A stretch of DNA of 51,509 nucleotides from Actinomycetes bacterium (GCA_024644435.1 JAHEKZ010000001.1:65703-117211), one strand, 5' to 3'. Counted from the stretch's first letter, positions 36,191 through 46,457 are shown. Notes: generated by a model from the sequence alone, not told the origin. Translations and numbers: made by a program.

Positions 36191-37549
36191 TCAGCTGTTC
36201 GGACCGATGCCTTGCTTGACGAGCTCGCTGACCACCTTGGCCGACTCGTCGAACCCGATCAGGACGATGGCATCTGGGTCCATTGCCTTGATCTTCGAGA
36301 CCTCGGCAGCGAAGTTGTTCGCCGTCGGGTCGTAGTAGATCGCGTCTGGCTCGGTGAGCACGGTGCCGCCACCCTCGGAGAACGAGAGTGCGGTGTACTC
36401 GGCCAAGCCTTCACCGTAGGCGTCCTGCAGCGACAAGATCGCCACGTTCTGGATGCCGTCAGCGTTGAGCAGGTTGCCCAACACACGACCCTGGAGCACG
36501 TCGGACGGGGCGGTACGGAAGTACAGCCCGGAGTCCTGTGAGTTCGTCAGGTCGGGTGAGGTGTTGGCAGGCGAGACCTGAAGGATCCCGGCGCCGGTGA
36601 CCTGCTCGAGCGTGTTGAGGCTCACACTGGATGAAGCTGCTCCAATGATCGCGTCGACGCCGCGCTGGATCTGCTTGTCGATCGTCTGCACACCCTTGTC
36701 GAAGTTGGCCGAGTCGCTGGAGTCTCCGTTGAACCACAAGACGTCCTTACCGAGCGCTCCACCACCCTCGTTGGCCTCCTGGACGGCGAGCTCGACGCCA
36801 GCCACCTCGGGCGGGCCGAGCGAGGCAAGCGATCCGGTCAACGGCAGGTATCCGCCCAGCTTGAGCTGGTCGTCGCTGGCACCGCGGTTGTCCTTCGACG
36901 CCAGCGGGTCCGGGCTGCCTTCGGTCGGGTCGATCTGACCAGACTCGTAGTTCAGCGCTGAACCATCCGCCGTAAGACCTGGAACCGTGTTTGTGGCGTC
37001 GTACTGGTAGATGCCAACGAACGCCGACGTCGGGTCACCGAAGTCGTCGAACTCGATCGGACCAGATTGGCCGTCGTAGTCGATGTCATCGCCCTGCGCC
37101 AGCATCTTGTTGCAGTCGTCGAACGTGCTGCACTTGTTGCCGCCCGTGGTCACGTCCTGCATTGCCGCGGCAATGTCTCGCCCGGCGTCAGACTTGGCCG
37201 CAATCGAAGCCAAGATAACGACCATGGCAGCGTCGTAGGACTCAGGTCCGTACGAGTAGCCGATCTTCTTCAGGCTCGAGTCGATCCCGTTGAGCCTGTT
37301 CTTGAAGTCGGAGCTGGCCTCGGCACCAGGGAGCGTTCCCTTGACGCCCTCCAAAGTTCCAGCCGGCAACTCTGCCAGCGGGCCGTTTCCGATGTTGCCG
37401 TCCACCAGGTAGAGCGGGGTGCCGCTGCTCTGGGGCGCCGACGAGGTGCTGCTGCTACCACCGTCATCACTGCCGCCGCACGCCGCAAGCACGAGGCCTG
37501 CAGCACCAGCAACAGCGACCAGACGCCATGAGGCGTTTGCTCGAATCAT
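36191..37549 (-). CDS. livK: circularly permuted branched-chain amino acid-binding lipoprotein
   Basis: Extracytoplasmic substrate-binding protein of the leucine/isoleucine/valine type, 452 residues, ATG with AAGGAG six bases upstream. Residues 1-24 are a lipoprotein signal (LAAC, Cys24), then a Ser/Gly linker. Residues 44-188 (TPLYLVDGNIGNG, TLEGVKGTLPG, YDAAMVVILASIA, Cys140/Cys146, DDIDYDGQSGPIEFDDFGD) correspond to the usual C-terminal part of the family. Residues 189-226 are a low-complexity linker. Residues 227-452 (LKLGGYLPLTGSLASLGPP, VDAIIGAASSSVSLNTL, FRTAPSDVLQGRVLGNLL, DPDAIVLIGFDESAKVV) correspond to the usual N-terminal part. The final GIGPNS would join naturally to TPLYLVDGN, so order is exchanged without loss. 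It lies convergent to livHMGF. Confidence 0.92.
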   Translation of the reverse strand: MIRANASWRLVAVAGAAGLVLAACGGSDDGGSSSTSSAPQSSGTPLYLVDGNIGNGPLAELPAGTLEGVKGTLPGAEASSDFKNRLNGIDSSLKKIGYSYGPESYDAAMVVILASIAAKSDAGRDIAAAMQDVTTGGNKCSTFDDCNKMLAQGDDIDYDGQSGPIEFDDFGDPTSAFVGIYQYDATNTVPGLTADGSALNYESGQIDPTEGSPDPLASKDNRGASDDQLKLGGYLPLTGSLASLGPPEVAGVELAVQEANEGGGALGKDVLWFNGDSSDSANFDKGVQTIDKQIQRGVDAIIGAASSSVSLNTLEQVTGAGILQVSPANTSPDLTNSQDSGLYFRTAPSDVLQGRVLGNLLNADGIQNVAILSLQDAYGEGLAEYTALSFSEGGGTVLTEPDAIYYDPTANNFAAEVSKIKAMDPDAIVLIGFDESAKVVSELVKQGIGPNS

Positions 37550-37614
37550 TCAATACTCCTTGCCGATCGGGCCACGAGGCCCAGGTCCCGGCCAGACTGC
37601 CGGTTGATGATCGA

Positions 37615-37643
37615 AAACTAGCGGCCCGCGCGGGTGATTGCAG
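37615..37643 (-). promoter_or_regulatory. candidate promoter of the permuted livK gene
   Basis: On the minus strand CTGCAA (37643-37638), 17 bases, then TAGTTT (37620-37615) resembles a SigA promoter and would give a leader of roughly 60 bases ending in AAGGAG before the ATG. Weak on sequence alone. Confidence 0.35.
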
Positions 37644-37681
37644 CCTGTGGATGGCCCCCAGGGGCGGGTCGTTGCGGCATC

Positions 37682-37716
37682 GTGACCTTGAATGACTGTA
37701 CGTGACTCTGGGTGAC
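37682..37716. repeat. four TGAC repeats at exact 10-bp spacing, possible operator
   Basis: TGAC occurs at 37683, 37693, 37703 and 37713; three of them are GTGAC. One repeat per helical turn on one DNA face is the arrangement bound by response regulators and other multimeric activators. The array lies in the divergent region between livK (minus) and tRNA-Leu (plus), about 40-75 bp upstream of the candidate livK -35 element. Confidence 0.5.
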
Positions 37717-37804
37717 CGTTTCACCCCGATCTCGGCTCGCCTCCCGGACGCAACCTCGCGGGAATGCGGTCGTTACACTGCATGCGCCCCGTACGGGGGC
37801 AGCG

Positions 37805-37886
37805 GCCCCGGTGGCGGAATTGGCAGACGCGGCGGATTCAAAATCCGTTGCCGAAAGGCATGAGGGTTCAAGTCCCTCCCGGGGCA
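37805..37886 (+). tRNA. tRNA-Leu (anticodon CAA)
   Basis: The acceptor stem GCCCCGG (37805-37811) pairs with CCGGGGC (37879-37885), with discriminator A at 37886. The anticodon loop TTCAAAA has anticodon CAA, read between stem GCGGA and TCCGT. A long variable arm (TGCC-GAAA-GGCA) and the T loop GGTTCAAGTCC confirm a class II leucine tRNA. CCA is not encoded. A TACACT -10-like element at 37774-37779 could be its promoter. Confidence 0.97.
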
Positions 37887-37924
37887 CCCACTCAGAAGGC
37901 CGCGCTCTGGCACGCCCCACGCCG

Positions 37925-38317
37925 TCAGCGGGTGGCGATTCGCCCCAGAACTCCGTTCACGAAAGCGGGCGAGTCGTCGGTGGAGAGCTCTTTGGCCAGG
38001 TCGACGGCCTCGTCGATCGCGATCGCCGGAGCGATGTCGACGCCCCATCGCAGCTCGAACGTCGCCAGCCGCAGCAACGCCCGGTCGACGGCCGGCATCC
38101 GGTCGAGGCTCCAGTCGATGGCGTTCGCTTCGATCAGCTCGTCGATCTCAGTGGCGTGGTCGACAACCCCTGACACCAGGGTCGCGGTGTACGGGTTGGC
38201 CGCTCCGTCACCGCGCGCAGACCGGTCTGCGACGACTACGTCGATCGGTTCGCCGCGCTGGTCGGCCTCGAACAAGATGTCGAGCGCCCGCTTGCGCGCC
38301 TTGTGTCGAGCACCCAT
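37925..38317 (-). CDS. nusB: transcription antitermination factor NusB
   Basis: All-helical RNA-binding protein of 130 residues that, with NusE (S10), supports rRNA antitermination. Family motifs: ARHKARKRALDILFEADQRG at the N-terminus, ATLVSGVVDHATEIDELI in the middle, RMPAVDRALLRLATFEL and PAIAIDEAVDLAKELSTDDS near the end. The gene is the last of the aro-pepP-efp-nusB operon, with three bases separating it from the efp stop. Terminates 38 bases before the convergent tRNA gene. Confidence 0.96.
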   Translation of the reverse strand: MGARHKARKRALDILFEADQRGEPIDVVVADRSARGDGAANPYTATLVSGVVDHATEIDELIEANAIDWSLDRMPAVDRALLRLATFELRWGVDIAPAIAIDEAVDLAKELSTDDSPAFVNGVLGRIATR

Positions 38318-38320
38318 GGC

Positions 38321-38878
38321 TCAGGCGCGACCGAGGTAGCTGCCATCGCGGGTGTCGACCCGGATCCGCTCCCCCTGGGTTATGAAGAGCGGGACGCCGA
38401 TCTCGAAGCCGGTCTCGAGGGTCGCAGGCTTGGTTCCCCCGGTTGACCGGTCACCCTGCAGGCCCGGCTCGGTGTAGGTGATCTCGAGCTCGACCGCCGC
38501 GGGCAGCTCGACGTAGAGCGGGTTCCCCTCGTGCACGGCCACGGTTGCGTTCTGGCCCTCGAGCATGAAATGCGCAGCGTCGCCGACGGTGGCACCAGGG
38601 ACGTGCAGCTGGTCGTACGAGGCCGTGTCCATGAAGACGTAGTCCTCGGCGTCCTGGTACAGGTACTGCATCTCCCGCTTGTCGACGCTGGCGGTCTCGA
38701 CCTTCACTCCGGCGTTGAACGTCTTGTCGACGACCTTCCCGGACAGCACGTTCTTCAGCTTGGTGCGCACAAAAGCACCGCCCTTGCCAGGCTTGACGTG
38801 CTGGAACTCCACCACGGTCCAGAGCCCACCATCGATGTTGAGGACCAGGCCGTTCTTCAGGTCGTTGGTGGTCGCCAC
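38321..38878 (-). CDS. efp: elongation factor P
   Basis: Ribosome-binding factor that relieves stalling at consecutive prolines. It has 185 residues in three beta-barrel domains: KOW-like N-terminal domain with the loop KPGKGGAF (tip Lys32), central domain ([17 protein letters not shown]) and C-terminal OB domain ([33 protein letters not shown]). The tip residue is Lys, not the Arg that is rhamnosylated in some bacteria, and no epmA/B genes are in view, consistent with the actinobacterial form I believe works unmodified. Starts 38 bases after pepP. Confidence 0.97.
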   Translation of the reverse strand: MATTNDLKNGLVLNIDGGLWTVVEFQHVKPGKGGAFVRTKLKNVLSGKVVDKTFNAGVKVETASVDKREMQYLYQDAEDYVFMDTASYDQLHVPGATVGDAAHFMLEGQNATVAVHEGNPLYVELPAAVELEITYTEPGLQGDRSTGGTKPATLETGFEIGVPLFITQGERIRVDTRDGSYLGRA

Positions 38879-38916
38879 AGCAGGTTCGTCTCCTCGTGAG
38901 TACGGCTGAGCGGTGC

Positions 38917-39987
38917 TCAGCCGACGACCAGCAGGTCGCGGGTGGTGGTGGTGAGGCGCTCGACGTGGTCTGCATGGACGACGACGGTGTCCTCGATCCG
39001 CACCCCACCACGATCTGGAAGGTAGATCCCCGGTTCGACGGTGACCGGTACGGAAGCCTCGAGTTTATCGGCAGAGGTGGTCCCGAGGAACGGCGCCTCA
39101 TGGATCTGCAGACCCACGCCGTGCCCGAGCCCGTGCCCGAACGCCTCGCCGAAGCCGGCGTCGACGATGACCGAACGGGCCGAGGCGTCGACCTCACGGG
39201 CAGTCTTGCCCGGCCCCAATGCAGCCACCCCGGTCGCCTGCGCAGCCTGGACGGCGTCGTAGACCTCGCGCTGCCAGTCGCTGATCTGGCCGACGGCGAT
39301 GGTTCGCGTCATGTCGGCGTGGTATCCCTCGACCCGTGCGCCGAAGTCAATGGTGACCAGGTCGCCATCGGCGAGCTCCCGGTCGGTCGGCTGGTGGTGC
39401 GGGATCGCTCCGTAGACCCCCGACGCCACGATCGTGTCGAAAGCAGGGCCTTCTGCGCGGTTCCGCAGCTCGTCGTCTATCCACCTGGCCACCTCTCGCT
39501 CGGTCACCCCCACGCGGATCCGCGGAAGGGCAGCAGCGAGGGCATCGTCACTGGCCTGGCACGCCTTGCGAAGCAGACCGAGCTCGGTGTCGTCCTTCAC
39601 CATGCGCAGCTGGTCGACGGTCGACCCGAGTGGTGTCCACCCAAGGTCGTCACCGAGGTCACGCCAGTCGGCGACCGCCAGGTGCCGGTCCTCGAACCCC
39701 ACCGCTGAGACGCCCGTGGCCGTCAGACGAGCGTTCAAGGTCGAACGTCCGGCGCGGGTTATGTGCGCGGCGATGTCGGAGCACTCGTCACCCACCTGTA
39801 CGCCGTACCTGCTGTCGGTGGCGATCTCGGCGGAGCCGTCGACCCACACCACCACGGCACCCGCCGACCCGGTGAACCCGGTCAGATAGCGCACGTTGAC
39901 CAGGTTGGTCACCAACGCCGCCTCCAGTCCCCCACGCTGGAGCCCCACAGCTAATCGCTGACGTCGCTGCTGATGCTGAGCGGCCAC
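38917..39987 (-). CDS. pepP: M24-family Xaa-Pro aminopeptidase
   Basis: Cytoplasmic dinuclear metallopeptidase removing N-terminal residues that precede proline, 356 residues. The N-terminal creatinase-like domain has [18 protein letters not shown]. The catalytic pita-bread domain has metal ligands in [19 protein letters not shown] (two Asp), [14 protein letters not shown] (His), TVEPGIYLP (Glu) and [10 protein letters not shown] (Glu). The start is GTG at 39987, eight bases after the aroQ stop. Its place beside efp is common in Gram-positive bacteria and both concern proline-containing sequences. Substrate within the Xaa-Pro group (aminopeptidase or dipeptidase) is not certain. Confidence 0.93.
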   Translation of the reverse strand: MAAQHQQRRQRLAVGLQRGGLEAALVTNLVNVRYLTGFTGSAGAVVVWVDGSAEIATDSRYGVQVGDECSDIAAHITRAGRSTLNARLTATGVSAVGFEDRHLAVADWRDLGDDLGWTPLGSTVDQLRMVKDDTELGLLRKACQASDDALAAALPRIRVGVTEREVARWIDDELRNRAEGPAFDTIVASGVYGAIPHHQPTDRELADGDLVTIDFGARVEGYHADMTRTIAVGQISDWQREVYDAVQAAQATGVAALGPGKTAREVDASARSVIVDAGFGEAFGHGLGHGVGLQIHEAPFLGTTSADKLEASVPVTVEPGIYLPDRGGVRIEDTVVVHADHVERLTTTTRDLLVVG

Positions 39988-39995
39988 GGGACGCC

Positions 39996-40439
39996 CTACG
40001 ACGACGGTTCGTGAGCGATCGCCTGCAGCGCGAGCAGGTACGACGCGAGGCCGAACCCAGCCACCGTCCCACTCGCGACCTCAGCCACCACCGAGTGACG
40101 GCGGAACTGTTCACGCGCCGCGGGATTGGTCAGGTGGACCTCGATCAACGGCGCGGTCCTCATAGCGACCGCATCGCGCAGCGCGTACGAGTAGTGGGTG
40201 AAGGCGGCCGGGTTGAGAATCACGGGCACGGAGTCAGTGGCCGCCTGATGGAGCCAACCCACCAGCTCGGCTTCGTCATCGGTCTGCCGCACATCGACCG
40301 CAAGACCGAGCGACTCCCCCGCCTCGCGGCACGCCCGCGCCAGGTCGGCCAGCGTCGTGTCGCCGTAGACCTCTGGTTCACGGGCGCCCAGCATGCCGAG
40401 GTTCGGCCCGTTGAGCACCAGCACGTTGCGGTTCGCCAC
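39996..40439 (-). CDS. aroQ: type II 3-dehydroquinate dehydratase
   Basis: Third shikimate-pathway step: 3-dehydroquinate to 3-dehydroshikimate. It has 147 residues. The N-terminal VLVLNGPNLGMLGAREPEVYG carries the catalytic loop Arg and Tyr. LILNPAAFTHYSYALRDA is present as VILNPAAFTHYS, and the catalytic His lies in EVHLTNPAAREQFRRHS. I chose GTG 40439 because GAGGA lies six bases upstream; GTG 40445 overlaps the aroB stop and is also possible. The longer frame mirrors aroB. Sits directly behind aroB. Confidence 0.96.
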   Translation of the reverse strand: MANRNVLVLNGPNLGMLGAREPEVYGDTTLADLARACREAGESLGLAVDVRQTDDEAELVGWLHQAATDSVPVILNPAAFTHYSYALRDAVAMRTAPLIEVHLTNPAAREQFRRHSVVAEVASGTVAGFGLASYLLALQAIAHEPSS

Positions 40440-40441
40440 CG

Positions 40442-42051
<1,610 letters not shown>

Positions 42052-42058
42052 CACTGCG

Positions 42059-43237
42059 TCACCGGACACGCAGGTTGTCGAGGTAGCCGGCGACGTTCCG
42101 TGCCGTCTCACCAACGCTGTCGCCGCCGAACTTCTCCAGCACCGCGTTCGACAGCACCAGCGCCACCATGGCCTCGGCCACGACGGCCGCCGCAGGAACA
42201 GCGCAGACGTCTGACCGCTGGTTGATCGCCTTTGCGGCCTCACCGGTGGCGACGTCGATGGTGTCGAGCGCCCGCGGGACCGTCGAGATCGGCTTCATCG
42301 CAGCCCGTACGCGCAGCACCTCCCCGGTGGTCATGCCGCCCTCGGTGCCTCCGGAGTGGCCGGTCAGTCGACGTACACCGTCAGCCGACGGCACCATCTC
42401 GTCGTGCGCCAGCGACCCACGGCGCCGTGCCACGTCGAAGCCATTGCCCACCTCAACACCTTTGATCGCCTGGATGCCCATCAGGCCAGCCGCGAGCTGG
42501 GCATCGATCCGGCGGTCCCAGTGGACGTGGCTCCCCAGGCCCGGCGGAAGTCCGTGGACCACCACCTCGACCACCCCGCCCAGCGTGTCGCCCGCCTTAC
42601 GAGCCGCCTCGATCTCGGCGACCATGGCAGCACTTGCGACCGGGTCGACGCACCGGACGTCATCGGCGTCAATGGCATCGCGTTGGGCAGGTTCCGGGAT
42701 CACTCCGGCCGGTAGGTCAGCCTCACCGATGGAGACGACGTGGCTCACCACCTCGGCGCCGACGGTCTGCCTCAAGAAGGCCTGCGCCACCGTGCCCAGT
42801 GCCACCCGGGCAGCTGTCTCGCGTGCGCTGGCCCGCTCGAGAACGGGGCGCGCGTCATCGAGGTCGTACTTCTGCATGCCGACCAGGTCGGCATGACCGG
42901 GCCGGGGTCGTGTGAGCGGCGCATTCCGGGCCTGGGCAGCGAGGGTCTCCTCGTCGACAGGGTCGGCAGCCATCACGGTCTCCCACTTGGGCCACTCGCT
43001 GTTGCCGACCTCGATCGCCACGGGTCCACCCATGGTCCGTCCGTGACGGACGCCGGCAACGATTGTGACGGCGTCCTGCTCGAACTTCATTCGGGCGCCC
43101 CGACCATGCCCGAGCCTGCGCCGGGCCAGCTGGGTGTCGATGTCTGATGTCGTAACGGCCACTCCGGCGGGGAAACCCTCGGCAATGGCCACCAAGAGCC
43201 GGCCGTGCGACTCTCCGGCGGTCATCCAGCGCAACAT
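42059..43237 (-). CDS. aroC: chorismate synthase
   Basis: Last shikimate-pathway step: EPSP to chorismate with reduced FMN. It has 392 residues from ATG 43237 ([13 protein letters not shown]). Motifs: [93 protein letters not shown] and MKPIST. The invariant histidines His17-type (ESHG) and PGHAD are present. First gene of its operon. The strong terminator at 43283-43333 isolates it from the pilus genes upstream; no clear promoter is visible in the 45 bases between, so it may lie close to the start. Confidence 0.97.
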   Translation of the reverse strand: MLRWMTAGESHGRLLVAIAEGFPAGVAVTTSDIDTQLARRRLGHGRGARMKFEQDAVTIVAGVRHGRTMGGPVAIEVGNSEWPKWETVMAADPVDEETLAAQARNAPLTRPRPGHADLVGMQKYDLDDARPVLERASARETAARVALGTVAQAFLRQTVGAEVVSHVVSIGEADLPAGVIPEPAQRDAIDADDVRCVDPVASAAMVAEIEAARKAGDTLGGVVEVVVHGLPPGLGSHVHWDRRIDAQLAAGLMGIQAIKGVEVGNGFDVARRRGSLAHDEMVPSADGVRRLTGHSGGTEGGMTTGEVLRVRAAMKPISTVPRALDTIDVATGEAAKAINQRSDVCAVPAAAVVAEAMVALVLSNAVLEKFGGDSVGETARNVAGYLDNLRVR

Positions 43238-43282
43238 GGTCGACAGTCTCCCAGACTCAGCCCGGGGCACCTGTCATGGGGA

Positions 43283-43333
43283 GCATGTGAGTGGGGCCCG
43301 CTGTCAAGAAGACAGCGGGCCCCACTCACATGC
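43283..43333 (-). terminator. very strong terminator after the pilM operon
   Basis: A perfect 23-bp inverted repeat: 43283-43305 pairs with 43311-43333, loop AAGAA. It starts ten bases beyond the PilP-like gene stop and lies before aroC on the same strand. It would form an equally stable hairpin in either direction. No T tract follows. Confidence 0.92.
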
Positions 43334-43343
43334 GCACGGTTGG

Positions 43344-44015
43344 TTACCCCGTCGTGAACGTCACCGACTTGCCGGCCACCAGACCGACGGTCATGTCAGA
43401 GCCGAACACCACGAGGGCGGTGTCCTTGCCAGAAGCCAGCTCACCGACACCAATCAGCTTGAACGGGCCGATGTCGCTGCTGGGGAACATGTCCTTTGTC
43501 TTCACCGAGTAGCGCTTGCCATCGACCTCAATCACCGCTGTGTTCTTCTTGAGATCGACCGAGCGAAGCGTCACCTGGTAGGTGCTCACCACGTCCTGCG
43601 TGGGCGCAGGGGTCGGTGTGGTGGTGCCTTCGCCGCCCTTGGTCCCCGACGTCGTCGTGTTCGTGCCCGAGGTGTCATCGGCGACAGGGGCAGGCTCAAC
43701 AACTGCTTCCGCAGCAAGGGGTGCGAAGGGGTCGCGACCCACGGTGAACTTGACGTTCACCTTGTTCGGGACGCTGTCGTCCTTCTTGGCCTTCTTGTCC
43801 TTCTTCCCCTCATCAACGGGCTGCGCACCAGCCGCACTGGGCACCGGTCCGAGGTCTTCCTCATCGCCTCCTGAGAGGAAGAGGAAGTAGGCGCCCAGAC
43901 CCAGTACGAGAAGGAGCGCCGCGCCTCCGACGACGAGCAGCAGACGTCGCTGGCTGCCGCCGTCCGACGAGCCGTCGTCGATGATCGGGTTCTCTGTCGA
44001 GATCGTGTTTGACAT
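43344..44015 (-). CDS. PilP-like type IV pilus accessory protein
   Basis: Membrane-anchored protein of 223 residues, ATG with AGGAG five bases upstream. One membrane span at about residues 25-48 (LLLVVGGAALLLVLGLGAYF) follows a short cytoplasmic N-terminus. A charged Lys-rich stretch (EGKKDKKAKKDD) and a Thr/Gly/Pro linker follow. NVKFTVGRDPFAPL resembles the RDPF motif of PilP/GspC-type inner-membrane proteins. The C-terminal part (YQVTLRSVDLKKNTAVIEVDG, YSVKTKDMFPSSDIGPFKLIGVG) is a small beta domain. Its place after pilO in the pilM-N-O order agrees with a PilP-like role, although a single-membrane cell has no PilQ secretin. Confidence 0.7.
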   Translation of the reverse strand: MSNTISTENPIIDDGSSDGGSQRRLLLVVGGAALLLVLGLGAYFLFLSGGDEEDLGPVPSAAGAQPVDEGKKDKKAKKDDSVPNKVNVKFTVGRDPFAPLAAEAVVEPAPVADDTSGTNTTTSGTKGGEGTTTPTPAPTQDVVSTYQVTLRSVDLKKNTAVIEVDGKRYSVKTKDMFPSSDIGPFKLIGVGELASGKDTALVVFGSDMTVGLVAGKSVTFTTG

Positions 44016-44024
44016 GGCAGTCTC

Positions 44025-44678
44025 CTACGGCGCTGGTGCGGGGCTAGGGGTGGTCGACCCAGAGGCCGCCGACTCGACATCGGTCACCGCTGGGGGTGCG
44101 GGCACCAGGTAGATCCGGGCGTTGACCGTGGCAGTCAAGGCAGAAGAGCCAGCGGACGACTTGTCCGTTCCCTCTTCGTTGATCGTGTAGCCACTCACCA
44201 ACGTGTACCGGGACGAGGTCTCGAGCTCGTTCATGAACTTGGTGATCTCGAAGTAGCTTCCCCCAACCACCATGTCTACGTTCAGCGCTGCCAGCTGCTC
44301 AGGCGTCAGTGCCCCGTCGCCGGAGCCACCACCCCCGAGCTCGACTGCCGTTGACGGTGTGAGCGAGGTGAAGGAGACACCAGCCTGCCGCCCGATGTCC
44401 TGTATCTCGCGGATGTACGACGGCAGATCCGGAGCCTGCGGGATCTTGGTGCGGAGGGCAGCGAGCTCGGCCTGCTTCTCGGGCAGCTCCTTGTTCTGCT
44501 GCTTGAGAACCGCAAGCTCGGTCTCAAGGGAGCTGTTTGCGCGCTCCTGAGCCGTGGTCTGTACCTCGAGGTCGGCGACCTCGGCCCGCTTGGGCGAGAT
44601 CAACAGGAACCACCCCGCCACCAGGATGACTACGGCAATGAGCGCCGCGCCAAGTGTCCACTTTCGGGTGTCTGTCAT
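44025..44678 (-). CDS. pilO: type IV pilus assembly protein PilO
   Basis: Bitopic membrane protein of 217 residues of the PilN/PilO alignment subcomplex. I chose ATG 44678 with GGTGAG four bases upstream; a GTG at 44687 overlaps pilN more. Short cytoplasmic N-terminus, one span (LGAALIAVVILVAGWFLLI), then a coiled coil at about residues 35-75 (EVADLEVQTTAQERANSSLETELAVLKQQ in parts), then a ferredoxin-like domain (FEITKFMNELETSSRYTLVSG, the segment diagnostic of PilO). The C-terminus is Pro/Ala/Thr-rich. A Gly/Ser insertion (ELGGGGSGDGALT) lies mid-domain. Confidence 0.9.
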   Translation of the reverse strand: MTDTRKWTLGAALIAVVILVAGWFLLISPKRAEVADLEVQTTAQERANSSLETELAVLKQQNKELPEKQAELAALRTKIPQAPDLPSYIREIQDIGRQAGVSFTSLTPSTAVELGGGGSGDGALTPEQLAALNVDMVVGGSYFEITKFMNELETSSRYTLVSGYTINEEGTDKSSAGSSALTATVNARIYLVPAPPAVTDVESAASGSTTPSPAPAP

Positions 44679-44679
44679 G

Positions 44680-45375
44680 TCACTCACCGTTCGCGATCGT
44701 CAGGAAGCGGTTGGAGGCCGCCTCCAGGCTCAACTGCGTGGACGACTCGACGTTGTAGAACGTGCCGGCCGTGTCGGCCTCCTCGGCCTTGATCACGTTC
44801 TGCACCGTCGGCTCGAGATAGCCCTTCTGCTTTGCCAGTGACCGCAGCCACGAGGCAACGGCATCGAAGTTCGTCGAGCGACCGGTGAAAGTCATCGAAC
44901 CCATCGACACCTGCCCGAGTGGGCTCATCACTCCCTCGCCCGTCGTGACGCTTCCGTCGAGCTGTGCCGCCGCGGCATCGTTGACGGCGATCAACGACGC
45001 CAGCCGGGTGGTCTTGGGGATGGTGAGGCTCAGGTCGTTGAGGTAGAACGACCACCGGATCTCCGGTGTACTGGCCGTGACCAGGTTTGCCTGGGCGGTG
45101 TTCAGCTCAGCCAGGACCTTGGGTACCTCGGCATATGTGGCCACTTCGCTCTGCAGCACGTTCCCCTGTGCCTGGGCCGTTGCGAGCTCGTCCTCGGCGC
45201 CACCGATCTGGTTGCTGGCGACCAGGAAGATCAAGAGCACCGCGGCCATGGCGGCGAGCAACATCGCTCCCAGCATGACCTGCAGCCGCTTCAGCTTCGC
45301 GGCTGCCGCAATCTCAGGCGGAAGAAGGTTGACCCGAGGCATCTGCGCCAGACGGGTCGGCGTCAAGGTGGTCAT
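44680..45375 (-). CDS. pilN: type IV pilus assembly protein PilN
   Basis: Bitopic membrane protein of 231 residues, partner of PilO and PilM. The N-terminal PRVNLLPPEI (residues 13-22) is the motif by which PilN docks into PilM. One membrane span follows (LGAMLLAAMAAVLLIFLVA), then a coiled coil (AEDELATAQAQGNVLQSEVA in parts) and a ferredoxin-like domain with TFTGRSTNFDAVASWLRSLA. The ATG overlaps the pilM stop as ATGA. Order pilM-pilN-pilO is conserved across type IV pilus systems. Confidence 0.92.
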   Translation of the reverse strand: MTTLTPTRLAQMPRVNLLPPEIAAAAKLKRLQVMLGAMLLAAMAAVLLIFLVASNQIGGAEDELATAQAQGNVLQSEVATYAEVPKVLAELNTAQANLVTASTPEIRWSFYLNDLSLTIPKTTRLASLIAVNDAAAAQLDGSVTTGEGVMSPLGQVSMGSMTFTGRSTNFDAVASWLRSLAKQKGYLEPTVQNVIKAEEADTAGTFYNVESSTQLSLEAASNRFLTIANGE

Positions 45376-46436
45376 GAGGCGCCTCCCAGCGCGAGGCCGA
45401 CGGGCACAGCGGCCAGTGGCTCGACGAACTCCATCTGATCGGGGCTGAGCCCGGTCTTGCCGATCTCCAGCTCGCCGAAGGCCGCGCCACGCTCCACCTC
45501 AACTCGTGTCGAGTTGAAGAGCCGCTCTGACAAGCCGGCGAGTCTCGAGCCACCGCCGGTGACGACGATCCGCTCGATCGGGCGGGCACCCGGTGATGCT
45601 GTGTAGTAGTCGAGTGAGCCGCGCACCTGGTCGATGAACGCCTGGCCTGCGGCTTCCATGACGCGTCCGGCGGCCTGGACCTTGGGGTCGCTGTGGTCGG
45701 AGGACATGCCCATCTCGTGCTTGAGCGACTCTGCCTCGGTCTGTTCCGAGCCGGTGCGCTCGGCGAGGGCGTCAGTGATGTCGGCCCCACCCATGAGCAA
45801 GATTCGAACGAAGCGAGGTACGCCGCCTTCGTGGACCACGATGTTGGTGACTCGTGCGCCGACATCGATCAGCGCCTCCATGGTGCTGCCCATTCCGAGG
45901 TCGTCGCTGTCAGCGAGTGACCTCAGCACGGCGAACGCCGTCAGGTCGACCATCACCGGGTTGAGCCCCGCGTCGGTCACAGCCTGCAGCTGCGCCTCCA
46001 CCATGTCGCGCTGAGCCGCGACGAGCAGCCCGCGGTAGGTACGCGTGCCGTCCTCCGTTGTCAGCTCTTCCAGGGGGTAGTAGTCCAGAAGGGCCTGGTC
46101 GACGGCCATCGGGATGGTGTCCTGGACCGCGAAGGGCAAGGACTCCTTCAGCTCGTCGAGCGGCTGCCACGGCAGGTCGACCTGCCGGACGATGACCTTC
46201 TGGTTCGCGACACCGACGATGACGTCCTTGCCGCTGAACTTGGTGTGGGCCCAGAGTTGCTTGATGGCCTCGGTCACAGCGCCGGGCTGGACCACCTCGC
46301 CGTCGCGCACGGCACCCTCAGGGAGGGCCACCTGCCCGAACTTCTCGAGTGTGATTCCCGACTTGCCGAACGCCAGCTCGGCTGCCCGGACACCGGACGT
46401 ACCGATGTCTAGGCCGATGGCGGTGCGTGCTGCCAC
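45372..46436 (-). CDS. pilM: type IV pilus assembly ATPase-like PilM
   Basis: Cytoplasmic actin/FtsA-like protein of 354 residues that binds PilN and links the motor to the membrane complex. I chose GTG 46436 because AAGGGGAGA precedes it; the GTG at 46451 lacks a site. Phosphate-1 loop AIGLDIGTSGVRAAEL, then VANQKVIVRQVDLPW, LPFAVQDTIPM, phosphate-2 ALIDVGARVTNIVVHEGG, RFVRILLMGGADIT and the adenosine motif RIVVTGGGSRLAGL. First gene of the pilM-N-O-P-like operon. A FliA-type promoter element lies about 70-100 bases upstream and a structured leader between. Confidence 0.95.
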   Translation of the reverse strand: MAARTAIGLDIGTSGVRAAELAFGKSGITLEKFGQVALPEGAVRDGEVVQPGAVTEAIKQLWAHTKFSGKDVIVGVANQKVIVRQVDLPWQPLDELKESLPFAVQDTIPMAVDQALLDYYPLEELTTEDGTRTYRGLLVAAQRDMVEAQLQAVTDAGLNPVMVDLTAFAVLRSLADSDDLGMGSTMEALIDVGARVTNIVVHEGGVPRFVRILLMGGADITDALAERTGSEQTEAESLKHEMGMSSDHSDPKVQAAGRVMEAAGQAFIDQVRGSLDYYTASPGARPIERIVVTGGGSRLAGLSERLFNSTRVEVERGAAFGELEIGKTGLSPDQMEFVEPLAAVPVGLALGGAS

Positions 46437-46457
46437 GTCTCTCCCCTTCACGCCGAC

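Noticed and set aside
36191-37549. Binding-protein gene as a pseudogene or fusion of two fragments
   Set aside because: The frame, signal peptide, lipobox and all family segments are intact and each is present once, so permutation explains it better than decay.
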